DNA of 64,000 nucleotides from Saccharicrinis sp. Lineage in GTDB: Bacteria > Bacteroidota > Bacteroidia > Bacteroidales > Marinilabiliaceae. The position numbers were made by a program, and so were the translations under genes. Positions 26,582 to 35,207 of this stretch are shown in pieces. The stretch is from NCBI GenBank assembly GCA_024635555.1, contig JAGXIO010000017.1, positions 29,797-93,796 on the forward strand. Reading direction: 5' to 3'. Numbering within the stretch: the first letter of the stretch is position 1; every line of letters starts with the position of its first letter. The notes beneath the pieces were generated by a model. The model was not told the DNA's origin and searched no databases. It saw nothing but the letters and a program-made list of their open reading frames with translations.

Positions 26582-28483
26582 ATGAAAAGTATTCTATTAA
26601 ATATTTTTAATGGTCGTGTTGTTTCCCCTTGGTGGATTCTGCTGATTGATCTGGGTATTTCGGCAAATGCCTTTGTCCTCGCCTTTATTCTTAGGTTAAA
26701 CGTTCAATTAACGGCATATTCGGTTTCCGATATGTTGATTGGGGGTACGTATGTGTTGACGGTTTATTTGGTATCCTTTCTTTTGTTTGGTTCTTACCGT
26801 GGAGTTATCAGGCATAGCAATTATAACGAGCTAAAGCTTTTGGCTGTAGCATGTTTCAGTGCTTTTGTTTTTCTAATATTATCCAGTTCGGTTTTTGAGT
26901 GGCTCCAATATGGCTGGTTTATAGTGCCTCGTTTGGTATTGATATTTCATTTTTTGATGACCATAGTACTCAGCTTTACGTTTAGGATTTTAGTGAAAGA
27001 AACCTATAGTTCATTAACTAAAAAGAATACCTCCACTAATGTGTTTATTTATGGAGCCGGGGATATGGGGCAAATTACGCTTGAAGCTATCCGTAGCGAT
27101 AAAGCCAATCAGTATAATGTAGTTGGAATAATAGATGATAACGCGAACATGAAAAACGTTGTGCTACATTCTGTTCCGGTTTTTAGTTGGGAGAAAGCAC
27201 TGAGGGTTGGTGAGGCTAAACAGATAGAGGTGGTTATTCTGGCCATTAACCGTATTACAGTTAAACGTAAACACGATATTACAAATGCCTGTTTGGATAA
27301 GGGATGGAAATTAAAGGTAATGCCCTCGGTGGGCAATTGGGTAAATGGTATTTCCAACCAAAATCAGATTAGGGATATACGCATTGAAGATATACTGGGA
27401 CGCGAAGAGATTAGGCTGAATCAACTGCAGATAATGGATGGTTTGGATGGAAAAGTGATAGCGGTTACTGGAGCTGCCGGTTCCATTGGTTCCGAAATAG
27501 TGCGACAGCTGTTACGCTTTTCGGTTAGAAAAATTGTAATGGTGGACATGGCCGAGTCGGCGTTGTACGATTTACAACAAGAGTTGTTGTTGAGTCATAC
27601 GGATGCACCGTTTAATGTTGTTTTGGCTGATATTACCAATGCGCATCGCATGCAGGAGGTTTTTGATTTATATCGTCCTCAGATAGTTTTTAATGCAGCA
27701 GCCTATAAACATGTACCCTTATTAGAGGAATTTCCTTACGAAGCTATCCGCGTAAATATTGGTGGGGTGAAGGTGTTGGCCGATTTGGCTATTAAGTATC
27801 AAGTGGAGAAATTTGTAATGGTTTCTACGGATAAAGCGGTCAATCCAACCAATGTGATGGGTGCTTCTAAGCGCATATGCGAAATATATATTCAGGCTTT
27901 GTCACAATTAAAAGATGTGAAAACTGAGTTTGTGACCACCCGTTTTGGTAATGTGTTGGGTTCAAATGGTTCGGTGGTACCTTTGTTTAAAAGGCAAATA
28001 GAACGGGGTGGGCCTATAACTGTAACGCACAAAGATATTACCCGATATTTTATGACCATTCCCGAAGCGTGTCAATTGGTTCTTGAAGCCGGCTTTATGG
28101 GACGTGGTGGTGAGATATTTGTATTCGACATGGGTGAACCGGTTAAAATTGTTGATCTGGCCAAGGAGATGGTTCGCCTCTCTGGGTTAAAACTAGGTGA
28201 GGATATTGATATTACCTACACTGGACTACGACCCGGAGAGAAATTATACGAAGAACTGCTGGCGTCTAAGGAAAGTACAATGCCTACACATCATGAGAAA
28301 ATTATGATTGCCAAAGTACGGCAATATGAATATGTCATTATCAAAGAGCGTATTAAAGAGCTGTTACTTGCGCTTAAAATGGAAAATAATGAGCACCTCG
28401 TGTCCCGAATGAAAGAGTTGGTACCTGAATATAAATCGCAAAACAGTCAGTATAGTGAGTTGGATAAACAGATGATACAATAG
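26582..28483 (+). CDS. PglF/WbpM-like membrane UDP-GlcNAc 4,6-dehydratase
   Basis: This 633-aa protein has about four transmembrane helices in the first 130 residues, then a regulatory Rossmann domain (VFIYGAGDMGQITLEAI) and a catalytic extended SDR domain (VIAVTGAAGSIGSEIVRQLL, about 291-310). The catalytic region is STDKAVNPTNVMGASKR: the usual Tyr is replaced by Met, as in the configuration-retaining PglF/WbpM dehydratases. The product would be UDP-2-acetamido-2,6-dideoxy-4-keto-glucose, the substrate of the PglE-like aminotransferase 10 kb upstream. It starts its own transcription unit with an ACP gene downstream. Confidence 0.93.
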   Translation: MKSILLNIFNGRVVSPWWILLIDLGISANAFVLAFILRLNVQLTAYSVSDMLIGGTYVLTVYLVSFLLFGSYRGVIRHSNYNELKLLAVACFSAFVFLILSSSVFEWLQYGWFIVPRLVLIFHFLMTIVLSFTFRILVKETYSSLTKKNTSTNVFIYGAGDMGQITLEAIRSDKANQYNVVGIIDDNANMKNVVLHSVPVFSWEKALRVGEAKQIEVVILAINRITVKRKHDITNACLDKGWKLKVMPSVGNWVNGISNQNQIRDIRIEDILGREEIRLNQLQIMDGLDGKVIAVTGAAGSIGSEIVRQLLRFSVRKIVMVDMAESALYDLQQELLLSHTDAPFNVVLADITNAHRMQEVFDLYRPQIVFNAAAYKHVPLLEEFPYEAIRVNIGGVKVLADLAIKYQVEKFVMVSTDKAVNPTNVMGASKRICEIYIQALSQLKDVKTEFVTTRFGNVLGSNGSVVPLFKRQIERGGPITVTHKDITRYFMTIPEACQLVLEAGFMGRGGEIFVFDMGEPVKIVDLAKEMVRLSGLKLGEDIDITYTGLRPGEKLYEELLASKESTMPTHHEKIMIAKVRQYEYVIIKERIKELLLALKMENNEHLVSRMKELVPEYKSQNSQYSELDKQMIQ

Positions 28484-28525
28484 TATTTGCCGTTTTTTAT
28501 AGCTACTATTTTAACTTTCCGTTAG

Positions 28526-28567
28526 ACAATTTGTTTTTTTAATTGGAGGTAACAAATTGTTTTTAAT
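28526..28567 (+). terminator. AT-rich hairpin between PglF-like gene and ACP
   Basis: ACAATTTGTT (28526-28535) pairs with AACAAATTGT (28551-28560) and is followed by TTTT. It may attenuate readthrough from the dehydratase gene into the ACP gene. Confidence 0.5.
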
Positions 28568-28608
28568 TCCGTATCAAGGAAACTAACTAATTGATTAAAC
28601 TTTTTATT

Positions 28609-28857
28609 ATGAGGGAAGATATACGAAAATTTATTGCGGAAACTTCATTTACTAACTTATCCGACATTAAGGATGAAACCTTAATATTCGATGAGGGCAT
28701 TTTTGATTCAATGGGACTATTGGGACTAATTAACTTCTTGGAAAGCGAATTCAATGTTGTAACAGAAGATACCGAATTACAAGAAGAAAACTTTGGGAGC
28801 GTTAAACGAATTGCCGCTTTTGTTCAGAAAAAAATAGGTGTAGTTGTTGCTGACTAA
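28609..28857 (+). CDS. Second acyl carrier protein
   Basis: Starting at the ATG 28609 instead of the TTG of the ORF track gives 82 aa (MREDIRKFIAET..). The phosphopantetheine Ser34 is in GIFDSMGLLGLINFLE. The IFDSMG context is typical of carrier proteins working with AMP-ligases or amino-acid activation rather than fatty-acid synthesis. It is unlike the first ACP (YDSLSEL), so the two probably serve different steps. It is separated by a hairpin from the dehydratase gene and followed by a terminator. No ligase or transferase partner is adjacent. Confidence 0.85.
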   Translation: MREDIRKFIAETSFTNLSDIKDETLIFDEGIFDSMGLLGLINFLESEFNVVTEDTELQEENFGSVKRIAAFVQKKIGVVVAD

Positions 28858-28940
28858 ACGACTTTTTACACTACCAATGGAATGTGAGGTGTTTTGCTTT
28901 CCACCACACGCGTAACTAAGAATTGTAACTTTTAAAGAAG

Positions 28941-28979
28941 AACGTCAAGACAATTCATTACATGTCCTGACGTTTTTTG
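28941..28979 (+). terminator. Intrinsic terminator closing the polysaccharide locus
   Basis: AACGTCAAGACA pairs with TGTCCTGACGTT (one A/C mismatch) across a 10-nt loop and is followed by TTTT. It lies about 85 bp after the second ACP gene. Confidence 0.85.
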
Positions 28980-29195
28980 TATTATCTACTCCTGACGTGT
29001 TTGTTTCATTTCATGAATGTATCGTTATTTGTGATGGTCACATTTATAAATATCAAAGTGCACGCCTATGCATTTTGAGCACAACTGTCTGTTTTTTCCA
29101 CCTTTTAATTTGAACCGAACGGTTAAAAACCTTTAAATACAATTGTTTATGCAATTTATTTAAAATCAACAGCAAAAAAAAACCGAAATAAAAAC

Positions 29196-29203
29196 TACCT
29201 TTG
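29196..29203 (+). promoter_or_regulatory. TACCTTTG -7 box of typA
   Basis: TACCTTTG fits TAnnTTTG 23 bp upstream of the typA start, giving a very short leader. The rest of the 368-bp gap (28858-29225) holds the terminator above and AT-rich DNA with no gene. Confidence 0.7.
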
Positions 29204-29225
29204 CACCCTCATTTTTTATTAATAT

Positions 29226-31022
29226 ATGTACGACATAAGGAATATCGCAATTATTGCGCACGTTGACCACGGCAAGACTACCCTGGTGGATAAAATGTTA
29301 CTAGCAGGTAAATTGTTCAAGGATCACCAGGAGGTCAAGGAACTTTTTATGGACAATAACGATCTGGAGCGGGAAAGAGGGATTACTATTCTTTCGAAAA
29401 ACGTTTCGGTAATGTACAAAGGCACGAAAATAAACATTATTGATACCCCAGGTCACTCGGACTTTGGTGGAGAAGTAGAACGTGTTTTAAATATGGCCGA
29501 TGGGGTTTTGCTTTTGGTAGATGCCTTTGAAGGTCCTATGCCACAGACTCGTTTTGTGTTGCAAAAGGCACTTAGACTAGGGTTAAAGCCCATTGTTGTT
29601 ATTAATAAGGTGGATAAAGCCAATTGCCGCCCTGAGGAAGTTCAGGAAGCAGTTTTTGACCTCATGTTTAACTTAGATGCCGATGAAGATCAGTTGAACT
29701 TTGTCACCCTTTATGGTTCGGCCAGAAACAATTGGATGAGTACCGATTGGAGAAAGCAAACCGATGATATATCGGCTGTATTTGATGCCGTTTTAGAAAA
29801 TATACCTGCTCCTAAAATCATTGAAGGTACGCCACAGATGCTTATCACTTCTTTGGATCACTCCCCATATACTGGACGAATTGCCATAGGACGTGTTCAT
29901 CGTGGCCAACTCAAGACCAATCAGCAGGTGGCGTTGATAAGTCGGGATGGCTCAATCACTAAAACTAAAATCAAAGAGATTAATATTTTTGATGGCTTGG
30001 GTCGCACCAAAGTAGACGAGGTGCAATGTGGTGAACTATGTGCCTTAATAGGCTTAGAAAAGTTTGATATTGGTGATACTATTGCGGATGTAGAAAACCC
30101 CGAAGCGCTTGATCCTATTGCTATTGATGAGCCTACCATGAGCATGTTGTTTACCATTAACAACTCCCCATTTTTTGGTCAAGACGGTAAATATGTTACC
30201 TCACGCCATATCAAAGATAGGTTGGATGCTGAGCTGGAAAAAAACCTGGCTCTTAAAATTGAAAATACCAATTCGGCAGACGCATGGAACGTTTTCGGGC
30301 GTGGCGTGCTTCACTTGGCTATTTTAATAGAAACCATGCGCCGCGAAGGCTACGAAATGCAAATAGGTCAGCCACGTGTAATTATAAAAGAGATAGCTGC
30401 CATTAAGCACGAACCTATTGAAGAACTCACCATTGACCTGCCCGACGAGTTTGCCGGAAGAGCAATTGAGATGGTAAGCCAGCGCAAAGGAGATATGTTG
30501 AGTATGGAACGTAAAGGCGAACGTGTGGTTATAGAGTTTACCATTCCATCGCGTGGAATTATTGGTTTACGTAACGCAATGCTTACTGCAACTGCCGGAG
30601 AGGCTATCATGGCGCATCGTTTTATCGAGTTTCAACCGTACAAAGGGCATATCGCCAAACGGATTAATGGTTCGCTTATTTCCATGGAAGATGGAGCAGC
30701 CATACCTTACGCATTGGATAAGTTGCAGGATAGGGGTGAATTTTTTGTGTCGCCACAGGAAAAGATTTACACAGGACAGGTAATTGGCGAAAACAACCGT
30801 GACGGTGATTTAACTGTTAACATCACAAAAACCAAAAAGCTGACCAACATGCGTACCTCAGGTACGGATGATAAAGTACGATTGGCTCCTCCCATTATTT
30901 TTTCTTTGGAGGAAGCACTGGAATATATTCAAGGTGATGAATATGTGGAGGTTACGCCAAAGTTTATTCGTATTCGCAAAATATTTCTGCAGGAGCACGA
31001 GCGCAAACGTCTTCCGAAGTAG
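29226..31022 (+). CDS. typA: Ribosome-associated GTPase TypA/BipA
   Basis: This 598-aa translational GTPase has the G1 loop in [16 protein letters not shown], the switch I region [13 protein letters not shown]3 in [12 protein letters not shown] and G4 in INKVDK. The C-terminal half includes the family-specific [21 protein letters not shown]. Length and motifs match BipA, which assists ribosome assembly and stress or low-temperature growth. It is monocistronic, with a near-consensus promoter just upstream and a strong terminator downstream. Nothing unusual was seen. Confidence 0.97.
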   Translation: MYDIRNIAIIAHVDHGKTTLVDKMLLAGKLFKDHQEVKELFMDNNDLERERGITILSKNVSVMYKGTKINIIDTPGHSDFGGEVERVLNMADGVLLLVDAFEGPMPQTRFVLQKALRLGLKPIVVINKVDKANCRPEEVQEAVFDLMFNLDADEDQLNFVTLYGSARNNWMSTDWRKQTDDISAVFDAVLENIPAPKIIEGTPQMLITSLDHSPYTGRIAIGRVHRGQLKTNQQVALISRDGSITKTKIKEINIFDGLGRTKVDEVQCGELCALIGLEKFDIGDTIADVENPEALDPIAIDEPTMSMLFTINNSPFFGQDGKYVTSRHIKDRLDAELEKNLALKIENTNSADAWNVFGRGVLHLAILIETMRREGYEMQIGQPRVIIKEIAAIKHEPIEELTIDLPDEFAGRAIEMVSQRKGDMLSMERKGERVVIEFTIPSRGIIGLRNAMLTATAGEAIMAHRFIEFQPYKGHIAKRINGSLISMEDGAAIPYALDKLQDRGEFFVSPQEKIYTGQVIGENNRDGDLTVNITKTKKLTNMRTSGTDDKVRLAPPIIFSLEEALEYIQGDEYVEVTPKFIRIRKIFLQEHERKRLPK

Positions 31023-31054
31023 GAAGAAGAAGTTTGGAAAATTATAATATAAGG

Positions 31055-31089
31055 AACGGTTCTTTTTTTTTTAAGAGCCGTTTTTTTTA
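31055..31089 (+). terminator. typA terminator
   Basis: AACGGTTCTT (31055-31064) pairs with AAGAGCCGTT (31073-31082, one wobble), followed by seven T. Confidence 0.88.
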
Positions 31090-31108
31090 GTTATGTGGGG
31101 TTATTTTA

Positions 31109-31318
31109 TCATTTCTGTAGGTAGTCTTGGTATATATCCTCTCTCTCATCTTCCCAAAAATCTAATCCCTGGGTTTGAGCAGAAAAATCACGCACTTCAT
31201 TATCTGATTGATTCAACTCTTCAATAAAAGTTACAATAACCCTGTATTGTTTTTTCTCGCTTACTTTTTCTGTAAGCCTTATGTTTTTACCATCGTATAT
31301 TCCGTTTACAGCAAGCAT
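31109..31318 (-). CDS. Orphan AF2212/VapB-like antitoxin
   Basis: This 69-aa protein begins MLAVNGIYDGKNIRLTEKV, the characteristic N-terminal beta-strand pair of the AF2212-like/DUF104-type antitoxins, then RVIVTFIEEL and an acidic C-terminal tail (FWEDEREDIYQDYLQK) that would bind a PIN toxin. No PIN or other toxin ORF is adjacent on either side; the next minus-strand gene downstream is beyond the convergent typA. It may neutralise a toxin in trans or be a relic. A minus-strand TAACTTTG box lies 25 bp upstream. Confidence 0.7.
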   Translation of the reverse strand: MLAVNGIYDGKNIRLTEKVSEKKQYRVIVTFIEELNQSDNEVRDFSAQTQGLDFWEDEREDIYQDYLQK

Positions 31319-31342
31319 AGTTTTTGTTTTTTATATCTTTCA

Positions 31343-31350
31343 CAAAGTTA
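31343..31350 (-). promoter_or_regulatory. TAACTTTG -7 box of orphan antitoxin
   Basis: The minus-strand TAACTTTG matches TAnnTTTG and lies 25 bp before the antitoxin start codon. Confidence 0.6.
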
Positions 31351-31491
31351 GTGATTTATACTTGAAATGATTTAATGTTACTTTTTATTTCAACACTTCG
31401 TTATATTTTTGTAACTATCTGAATGTTAGAGTTTTTGCTGAGTTACGCGATTTTCGCTAACCCCTTGATAATATAGCGTTTGTAAATAAGT

Positions 31492-32787
31492 CTAGTTTCT
31501 ATTATCTAAAATCCCTGTCTGCCGACAGGCAGGTATCGGTCTATTGATTAATGCATCCGCTACCACTCTACCTGTACTGCCCTCATTGCACTCAATTAAT
31601 TGAAAAATATATGTTGGTTTAAGACCCTGTTCGGTGCGGTGCGACACATAAATAATGGCTGTATCGCTTTGCTGGGCTATTTCTTGAACCAGTTCAACCA
31701 TGAGTGCGGCACTATCATCATCGAGACCTGTTGATGGTTCGTCAAGAATTAAAAGAGGAGGGTGCTTAATCATGGCGCGTACAATGAGCACCAAGCGTTG
31801 GTTTACTTGCGACAGGTCGCTAAAACGCAGGTTCTTTTTATCATCCAAGTTAATTACTCTAAGCCAGTCCATTGCTAATTTTTTTTGTTGGTCACTGGGC
31901 TTGGAATATAGCCCCACGCTATCCATCAGCCCCGAAATAATCATTTGCAAGGCATTATGGTTACCCCGAAAGTTGTCGGTAAGGGAAGGTGTAAAATAAC
32001 CTATCTTTTCTTTTATCTGCCATACGCTTTCGCCACTCCCTTTTTTTTGTCCAAATAAATATATCTCCTGACCAAAAGCTTTGGGATTATCGCCATAAAT
32101 CATGGAGAGCAGCGTGGTTTTTCCAGAGCCATTGGGGCCTTTTAAATGCCAAAATTCACCTTTTTTTATTTGCCAGGTTATGTCCTTCACAACAATTCTG
32201 TTGTTGTAGCTCACACTCACCCCGTCCATCTCCACCAGCACGTGGGGTAAATTGTTGAAGGGTTTTAAGGGGCCGGGGATAGTAACATTTAGTGTTTGCG
32301 GCTTTTGTGCGGTATTTAGTTCGTACGCTTGCACAGAGTGCCAATGCAATGTGTCATCGGGTAGTATTTGAAGTATGTTATTAATAAAAGGCAAGATATC
32401 GGTGTGTCTTTTATATAGCTGAACAATAGGGATATGCAGCGCAACATGCTCCAGTTGTTTTTTTAATTGCTGTACCGACTCCACGTCCAAACAATCGAAG
32501 GGATTGTCTAAGACCAAAAAATCCGGTTTTTGTTGCATCAGATATTTTAACAATGCTTTGCGCTGCTCGCCACTGCTAAAGGTGCGAATACTTCTTTCGT
32601 CATCGTTCGTTAATAAAAAATTATCGTGTCGCAGTTCCTCGTCGATTAATTTTTCGAGGGTAACGGTAGAGAACAGCAATCCCTTTTTACCTTGCAAAAA
32701 AGCTATTTTTCCATCTCCCATGAGGAGTTGCTGCATCCATCTTTGCTTCATGGAAAGCCCTTTACTTTCTATTGCAAAATGTTTCAA
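31492..32787 (-). CDS. ModF-like tandem ABC ATPase
   Basis: This 431-aa protein carries two ABC modules without membrane segments, as in ModF. Module 1 (about 1-170) has no proper Walker A (QGKKGLLFS) and its Walker B is LVLDNPF with Asn instead of the catalytic Glu, but the signature TFSSGEQRKALL is good. Module 2 has an intact Walker A (GPNGSGKTT) and Walker B (LLILDEPSTGLD) but a broken signature (DLSQVNQR). Together they would form one complete and one dead ATP site. The C-terminal INRPIPACRQTGIL is encoded by a palindromic repeat and is probably not ancestral. The cellular role is unknown. Confidence 0.82.
   Translation of the reverse strand: MKHFAIESKGLSMKQRWMQQLLMGDGKIAFLQGKKGLLFSTVTLEKLIDEELRHDNFLLTNDDERSIRTFSSGEQRKALLKYLMQQKPDFLVLDNPFDCLDVESVQQLKKQLEHVALHIPIVQLYKRHTDILPFINNILQILPDDTLHWHSVQAYELNTAQKPQTLNVTIPGPLKPFNNLPHVLVEMDGVSVSYNNRIVVKDITWQIKKGEFWHLKGPNGSGKTTLLSMIYGDNPKAFGQEIYLFGQKKGSGESVWQIKEKIGYFTPSLTDNFRGNHNALQMIISGLMDSVGLYSKPSDQQKKLAMDWLRVINLDDKKNLRFSDLSQVNQRLVLIVRAMIKHPPLLILDEPSTGLDDDSAALMVELVQEIAQQSDTAIIYVSHRTEQGLKPTYIFQLIECNEGSTGRVVADALINRPIPACRQTGILDNRN
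31514..31533. repeat. Palindromic repeat in the 3' end of the ABC gene
   Basis: CCTGTCTGCCGACAGGCAGG is a near-perfect palindrome lying inside the last codons of the ModF-like gene. It resembles the palindromes at 4611 and 48325. Confidence 0.75.
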
Positions 32788-32884
32788 TCTATTTTTTTAA
32801 ATGGTTTATGTTTTGTTATAGTCGGCAATATAGGCCTATATAGTCGGCAATGTGCATTCTTTAGCCGCTTCAGTTAACTATTGA

Positions 32885-34354
32885 TTATTGTTCAAATTGT
32901 TGTTGTAAGAGGTCAATTCTCCGGGTTATATCAGTCAGGTGTTCGCCGTTATTCAATCTTTTGGCTTCATCGAGATAGAATTTTGCCGTAACAGGATTTT
33001 CTTCCAGATATAGTTCGGCAGTAAAAAGAGCTGCATAGGGTGCAAAATACCTTTGGTCGTCATCGCCCATTTTTATGGCTTCGGAATAGTGGAATATGGC
33101 TCTGGCCTTTTGGTCTATCATCTGATAACATCTTCCCAGTCGGTACTGAAGTTCGATGTTTTGTGCAGGCCCTTTTATGCTTGCTTGGTGAACAGTAAGC
33201 GTGTCAATCGCATCTTTATATTTTCCAGCATCAAATAAAATTCGGGATTGCAACAGTGTTTTGTGGAGTTTATTATCCAATGAATTCTCGTAGTTCGCCT
33301 GCTTGTCCTCCCAGGTTGGATAAGCTTTCAGCTTAGATATAATTTTTTGCTGTTGATGGTAGTTATCAGTTGCATCGGTTAAAAAATAATGCCATGATAG
33401 GTAGCGGTGCGCATCGGCAACAAACTGACCGGATGTATTTTTTTTGATATATTCTAAAAGTGTCTTTTCAGCTTTTTTGTCAAAACTGAGCACTTGGTAC
33501 TTGCCTTTTAGATAAAGCATAGGCAAAAAGGTCTGGGTGGTACTATCCGCAAACCAGGGTGTTGCCAGTGATGGTTTGCGTATTTTAAATGCGCATCGTG
33601 TTAGTGCAAACTGCGCTAAGGGAGTCAGTTGGCTAGCTTGACTGTCGAGAATTAATTTTTCTATTTCCTTATCGCTTACATCAAATTTAAGATAGCTAAA
33701 AGCGAGATGAATAATGGCATCCTGCTTATAAGCTATTTTTTTTCCGTTGGCTTCTAAGTAGGCATTCAGCGCAGCAAAACCTCTTTCGCTGTCGCCACCA
33801 TAGCCTATCCATCCAGCCCATCGGTTATAGGGCTGTGGCATATTACTCATAAGAAGGTTAAAAATTCCTGTGAGTTTTAAGTTGGAAATGAGTTTGGGAT
33901 GTTCGCTTTCGCTTTTTTGCCAATACCTGTAAGCTTTAAAAAAGGAGAGTATGGCATCCCTTTGTTTATCTGCCACATATTCCATAATGCCTTTTTGTAA
34001 GTATATCTCCGACAAAAATGCCAAAGTGCGCACTTCGCCATCGGAATATTTATTTAAGGTATCGTTAATGCTGTTAAGCTGCTCACTGTAATTGGTTGGG
34101 AAGGTGTTATTTATCATTTCGCGAAGAAACAATTGATAATGACTTAAATAAGCCTTTTCAGCAGGGCTACATTCTATGACAATGGAATCGTTGCTTGTGT
34201 TGTTGCTTGTGTTGTTGCCTATGTTGGTGCTATTTAGAACCGCATAAAAACTACGTTGGAATGCCGTATTGATATTTTGAGTCCACGTTACTTGTTGCAC
34301 AGCCAACAAAATAAATACGGCAAACACCACTCGTAAATGTAACACATAAACCAT
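32885..34354 (-). CDS. TPR-repeat protein, probably periplasmic
   Basis: This 489-aa protein has an N-terminal hydrophobic segment (LHLRVVFAVFILLAVQQVTWTQ) that reads as a signal peptide. The rest is mainly alpha-helical, with TPR-like pairs, clearest near 390-470 (IELQYRLGRCYQMIDQKARAIFHYSEAIKMG and AALFTAELYLEENPVTAKFYLDEAKRL). TPR proteins of this type usually scaffold envelope complexes. No family name can be given. It lies downstream of the zinc-ribbon/Nif3 operon on the same strand, but a terminator and its own promoter box separate them. Confidence 0.75.
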   Translation of the reverse strand: MVYVLHLRVVFAVFILLAVQQVTWTQNINTAFQRSFYAVLNSTNIGNNTSNNTSNDSIVIECSPAEKAYLSHYQLFLREMINNTFPTNYSEQLNSINDTLNKYSDGEVRTLAFLSEIYLQKGIMEYVADKQRDAILSFFKAYRYWQKSESEHPKLISNLKLTGIFNLLMSNMPQPYNRWAGWIGYGGDSERGFAALNAYLEANGKKIAYKQDAIIHLAFSYLKFDVSDKEIEKLILDSQASQLTPLAQFALTRCAFKIRKPSLATPWFADSTTQTFLPMLYLKGKYQVLSFDKKAEKTLLEYIKKNTSGQFVADAHRYLSWHYFLTDATDNYHQQQKIISKLKAYPTWEDKQANYENSLDNKLHKTLLQSRILFDAGKYKDAIDTLTVHQASIKGPAQNIELQYRLGRCYQMIDQKARAIFHYSEAIKMGDDDQRYFAPYAALFTAELYLEENPVTAKFYLDEAKRLNNGEHLTDITRRIDLLQQQFEQ

Positions 34355-34376
34355 AAAGGAGCTTATAAATATTTAG

Positions 34377-34384
34377 CAAAGATA
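34377..34384 (-). promoter_or_regulatory. TATCTTTG -7 box of TPR gene
   Basis: The minus-strand TATCTTTG matches TAnnTTTG, 23 bp before the TPR gene start and just downstream of the terminator of the preceding operon. Confidence 0.65.
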
Positions 34385-34393
34385 AATAATAAA

Positions 34394-34417
34394 AAAGGCC
34401 ACTCTTGAGTGGCCTTT
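34394..34417 (-). terminator. Terminator of the Nif3/zinc-ribbon operon
   Basis: A perfect 10-bp stem AAAGGCCACT / AGTGGCCTTT with a CTTG loop follows the zinc-ribbon gene on the minus strand, with an A/T-rich flank (TTATTATTT). Confidence 0.85.
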
Positions 34418-34438
34418 AACTATTTTTATGGGAGGTAT

Positions 34439-35203
34439 CTAACCTTCAACTTGCTCTTGGTCTATTTCGTTGTCAACTAATATTCGGCCACAGTATTCGC
34501 AAACAATTATTTTTTTACGCGATTTGATGTCCACTTGTCGCTGTGGTGGTATTTTATTAAAACATCCGCCACAAGCATCCCGTTCAACCGGAACTACGGC
34601 TAATCCGTTGTTGGCATTGGATCGGATACGTTTGAAGGCGGTTAATAAGCGATCCTCAATGGTATCCTCAATTTGTGAAATCTTTTTGATTCTTTTGTCT
34701 TCGTCGTTCTTTGTCTCGGACACAATATCATCAAGTTCTTTCTTTTTGGCAGCAAGGTCACCTTTCCTGTCACTCAACAATTGTTTCGACGATTCAATAA
34801 CACCCTGTTTAGCTCCAAGATCTGCCGTAAATTCTTTGATTCTTTTTTCGCTCAGCTCAATCTCGAGCTTCTGGAACTCAGTTTCTTTGGACAAGGAATC
34901 AAATTCGCGGTTGTTACGCACGTTGGATTGTTGTGCTTCGTATTTTTTTATCAGTAACCCTGATTCTTTGATGTCGTTCTTTTTTTCTGCAATAGAATCC
35001 GTCAGGGCTTTCACTTCATTATCGTAATTGGAAATACGGGTCTCCAGACCTTCGATCTCGTCTTCCAAATCCTGCACCTCAAGTGGTAACTCTCCTCTAA
35101 GTGTTCTGATTTTGTCAACCTCGGTTGCCACTCTTTGCAAATCGTACAATGCCTTTAGCTTCTCTTCTACCGACATTTCAGCTTTTTTACTTTTTGTTGC
35201 CAT
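34439..35203 (-). CDS. Coiled-coil C4 zinc-ribbon protein
   Basis: This 254-aa protein has a long N-terminal coiled-coil hairpin (about 20-195, heptads rich in Glu, Lys and Leu) and a C-terminal zinc ribbon with two CxxC pairs (ACGGCF and VCEYCGRI). This is the CT398/Cdsz-type architecture. Family members are proposed to bind nucleic acids or act as adaptors; the function in Bacteroidota is not settled. It starts 4 bp after the stop of the Nif3-like gene, a conserved pairing in this phylum, and is followed by a terminator. Confidence 0.9.
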   Translation of the reverse strand: MATKSKKAEMSVEEKLKALYDLQRVATEVDKIRTLRGELPLEVQDLEDEIEGLETRISNYDNEVKALTDSIAEKKNDIKESGLLIKKYEAQQSNVRNNREFDSLSKETEFQKLEIELSEKRIKEFTADLGAKQGVIESSKQLLSDRKGDLAAKKKELDDIVSETKNDEDKRIKKISQIEDTIEDRLLTAFKRIRSNANNGLAVVPVERDACGGCFNKIPPQRQVDIKSRKKIIVCEYCGRILVDNEIDQEQVEG

Positions 35204-35207
35204 TCTG

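Noticed and set aside
34470-35027. 185-aa plus-strand ORF antisense to the zinc-ribbon gene
   Set aside because: It is Ser/Leu/Phe-rich and lies wholly opposite a well-supported coiled-coil gene; it is a shadow of the heptad codons.
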